In this document: positions 3,604-5,077 of the stretch, piece after piece
Layout: every line of letters starts with the position of its first letter
How positions within the stretch are numbered: position 1 is the first letter of the stretch
Source of the DNA: an uncultured Angelakisella sp.
GTDB taxonomy: Bacteria > Bacillota > Clostridia > Oscillospirales > Ruminococcaceae
Assembly (NCBI GenBank): GCA_910585535.1
Contig: CAJUFK010000182.1
Coordinates: forward strand, 1 to 5,077
DNA: 5,077 nt
Direction of reading: 5' to 3'
Program-made: the position numbers and the translations under genes
The notes under the pieces: model-generated
What the model was told of the DNA's origin: nothing
Database searches by the model: none
The model's input: only the letters and a program-made list of their open reading frames with translations

Positions 3604-4937
3604 ACCTGTGCAAACGGGCCTGCCTGTATTCCATCCGCAAAAAGGGCAAGACCCTCACACTGCTGGCGTTTCTGCTGGTCATGGCCACGCTGATGCTGAC
3701 CTGCCTTTCCATCCAATCGGCCACAGAAACAGCCAACGCCAACATCAAAAAAGCCCTGCTGGGCTATTTCACCATCAACGCCAAGACCTTGGAGAGCGGT
3801 ATCCCGGAGGATACGGTGAGCCAGATTCTTGATGTGGATGGTTTGAGCGGCAGATACACCCTGCGCTCCTACACCTACGCTGCTTATTTTGACGCAGACG
3901 GGAACCTTCTGGAGATCAACACCGAAGGCGCTGCCCAGGTGCCTGAGGGCTACGAGAACGCCGGACGGGTGGTGGCAAACTCCAATTCCCAGGAGGATAG
4001 CTATTTCACCGATGGCGGCTTTGAGATGGTGGAGGGAAATCCCATCACCACCGAGGCCGGCAGCCAGGTGCTGATCCATGAGAAATTCGCCCAGCGCAAC
4101 GGCCTGTCTGTGGGCGACACCATGCTGCTGGGGAATGTGGAGGACAAAGATAAGACCATCCCTGTGACGGTGGCCGGGATCTTCACAAATACCGAGGAAC
4201 AGGATTCCATCGGCATGGCCCCGTCCTATGACCTTTACGACAATATCGTGTTTACCGATCTCTCCACCGCCTCTTTCCTGCTCTACGGCACCGAGGGAAC
4301 CACCAATGTCCAATACGGGGATTTTTATGTGAACGACCCGGACGAGCTGGAGCGCATTATGACCGATGTGCAGGAACTGGATGGCGTGGATTGGGAGAAC
4401 TGCACCCTGACCCGCTACGACAACGACTATCAGAATGCCAAGGAATCCTTGGAGGGCTTACAGAACATCGTCTTTATCGCCATTGCGGTGGTATCGGTGA
4501 TTTGTTTCCTGGTGCTGGCCCTGTTCCTGACGCTGCGGCTCCGTGGGCGAATCCATGAAACCGGCGTCTATCTGGCCATGGGCATTTCCAAAGGCTCGGT
4601 GCTGCTGCAATACCTGCTGGAAGTGATCCTCGTGGCGGCCATCGCCCTGTTCATTTCCTTCGGCACCAGCACAGCCATTTCCCATCAGATCGGGAGCAGT
4701 CTGCTCTCCCAGGTGACAAGCGAAACCTATGAGACGGTGGACTTGACCGGGGAAAACGAAGCTGCCCAAGAACCCACCGAGGATTTGGGTCTTGCCGAGA
4801 TCGAGGTGGCTGTTTCCGCCGAGGATTACGCACTGGTGTGGGCTTTCGGCATGGTGCTGTGTGTGGCCTCTACCGCACTGGCGGCCTACCCGATTATGAA
4901 GATGAAGCCCAAGAGTATCTTGTCGCAGATGAGTTAA
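3600..4937 (+). CDS. ABC transporter permease, MacB/FtsX type
   Basis: This 445-residue integral membrane protein has the four-helix layout of the family. A basic N-terminus (MNLCKRACLYSIRKKGK) precedes TM1 (about 18-38). A large extracytoplasmic domain (about 39-290) resembles the MacB periplasmic core. TM2 (291-312), TM3 (333-354) and TM4 (410-430) form the FtsX domain, with HETGVYLAMGISKG between TM2 and TM3 as the probable ATPase contact. The TM3-TM4 loop (355-409) is unusually acidic. Such permeases usually work mechanically with an ATPase to export or dislodge peptides or lipophilic compounds, or to control cell-wall enzymes, rather than to import. The next gene is a paralogue, so the transporter is likely heteromeric, as for Vex1/Vex3 of pneumococcus. 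The regulator-controlled promoter at 3419-3477 ties it to the two-component system. The substrate is unknown. Confidence 0.92.
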   Translation: MNLCKRACLYSIRKKGKTLTLLAFLLVMATLMLTCLSIQSATETANANIKKALLGYFTINAKTLESGIPEDTVSQILDVDGLSGRYTLRSYTYAAYFDADGNLLEINTEGAAQVPEGYENAGRVVANSNSQEDSYFTDGGFEMVEGNPITTEAGSQVLIHEKFAQRNGLSVGDTMLLGNVEDKDKTIPVTVAGIFTNTEEQDSIGMAPSYDLYDNIVFTDLSTASFLLYGTEGTTNVQYGDFYVNDPDELERIMTDVQELDGVDWENCTLTRYDNDYQNAKESLEGLQNIVFIAIAVVSVICFLVLALFLTLRLRGRIHETGVYLAMGISKGSVLLQYLLEVILVAAIALFISFGTSTAISHQIGSSLLSQVTSETYETVDLTGENEAAQEPTEDLGLAEIEVAVSAEDYALVWAFGMVLCVASTALAAYPIMKMKPKSILSQMS

Positions 4938-4944
4938 GGAGGTG
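4938..4944 (+). promoter_or_regulatory. Ribosome binding site of the second permease
   Basis: GGAGGTG (4938-4944, preceded by AA of the stop codon) lies 8 nt before ATG 4953 and directly follows the TAA of the first permease. It shows that the two genes share one transcript. Confidence 0.8.
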
Positions 4945-4952
4945 CAGGCGAT

Positions 4953-5077
4953 ATGAATTTAGGAATACGGGCGATTTTATATAGCGCACGAAAGTGGAAA
5001 AAGACGCTGCTGGTGTTCTGTCTGCTCCTGGCCATTACCACTTTGGTGCTGTCCGGCCTTGCCATAGCTGACGCTCA
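4953..5077 (+). CDS. Second ABC permease, MacB/FtsX type (partial, runs off the right edge)
   Basis: The 41 visible codons begin MNLGIRAILYSARKWKKTL, then a hydrophobic TM1 (about 18-38) ending GLAIADA. Aligned without gaps to the first permease, 21 of 41 residues are identical, including MNL, RA, LYS, RK and KTL. It is therefore a tandem paralogue. It starts 15 nt after the first permease stops, so the two form an operon. Two related permeases suggest a heterodimeric membrane part. The ATPase gene is not in the window and is expected downstream, by analogy with vex-type and MacB-type operons. Confidence 0.88.
   Translation, partial: MNLGIRAILYSARKWKKTLLVFCLLLAITTLVLSGLAIADA

Noticed and set aside
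3594..4313. Long minus-strand open frame (239 codons) opposite the first permease
   Set aside because: It lies wholly within a GC-rich gene with clear transmembrane helices and family features. The reverse frame is rich in Gly, His and Gln with no recognisable motif. It is a shadow of codon bias.

Overview
The window reads as a Gram-positive Firmicute, most likely a gut-type Clostridia member. The reasons are strong AGGAGG-type ribosome binding sites at nearly every gene, TTG and GTG starts, tight gene spacing, and a two-component system next to FtsX/MacB-type ABC permeases. All genes supported here lie on the + strand. No RNA genes, CRISPR arrays, transposase genes or IS ends were seen.

Layout. 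(1) 1-310 is a leader region. It holds a possible 23-codon tail of an upstream gene (3-74), a good sigma-A promoter (111-139), a weak 26-codon ORF (167-247), and a repeat-containing promoter (245-292) directly ahead of the regulator. (2) 311-985 encodes an OmpR-family response regulator. It overlaps by 20 nt a membrane histidine kinase that most likely starts at TTG 966 and ends at 2360. (3) 2361-3410 holds a self-contained, AT-rich cassette: extended -10 promoter, alpha/beta hydrolase CDS (2576-3322) and a strong intrinsic terminator (3368-3406). (4) 3419-3600 is the control region of the permease operon. It has 11-bp repeats, a -10 box, two GC-rich hairpins and a 15-codon leader ORF whose stop overlaps the permease start. 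(5) 3600-4937 is a complete four-helix ABC permease. A second, paralogous permease begins at 4953 and runs off the right edge. The ABC ATPase is not in the window and would be expected further downstream.

How it fits together. The main observation is that the regulator promoter and the permease promoter share one module: an A-tract unit TAAAAAATAAC/TAAAAAATATC, then two 11-bp direct repeats (consensus TCAACTCCAYC), then a -10-like hexamer exactly 10 bp after the last repeat. This is the geometry expected for an OmpR/PhoB-type regulator acting where a -35 box would be. I infer that the regulator drives both its own operon and the permease operon, forming a sensor-transporter module comparable in gene content to pneumococcal VncRS-Vex and to antimicrobial-peptide sensing and export modules. 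The stimulus and the transported substrate cannot be read from the sequence.

Composition is mosaic by hand count: about 45% GC in the regulator and kinase sensor part, about 58% in the kinase catalytic part and permease, and about 32% in the hydrolase. The hydrolase therefore looks like a later arrival between kinase and permeases.
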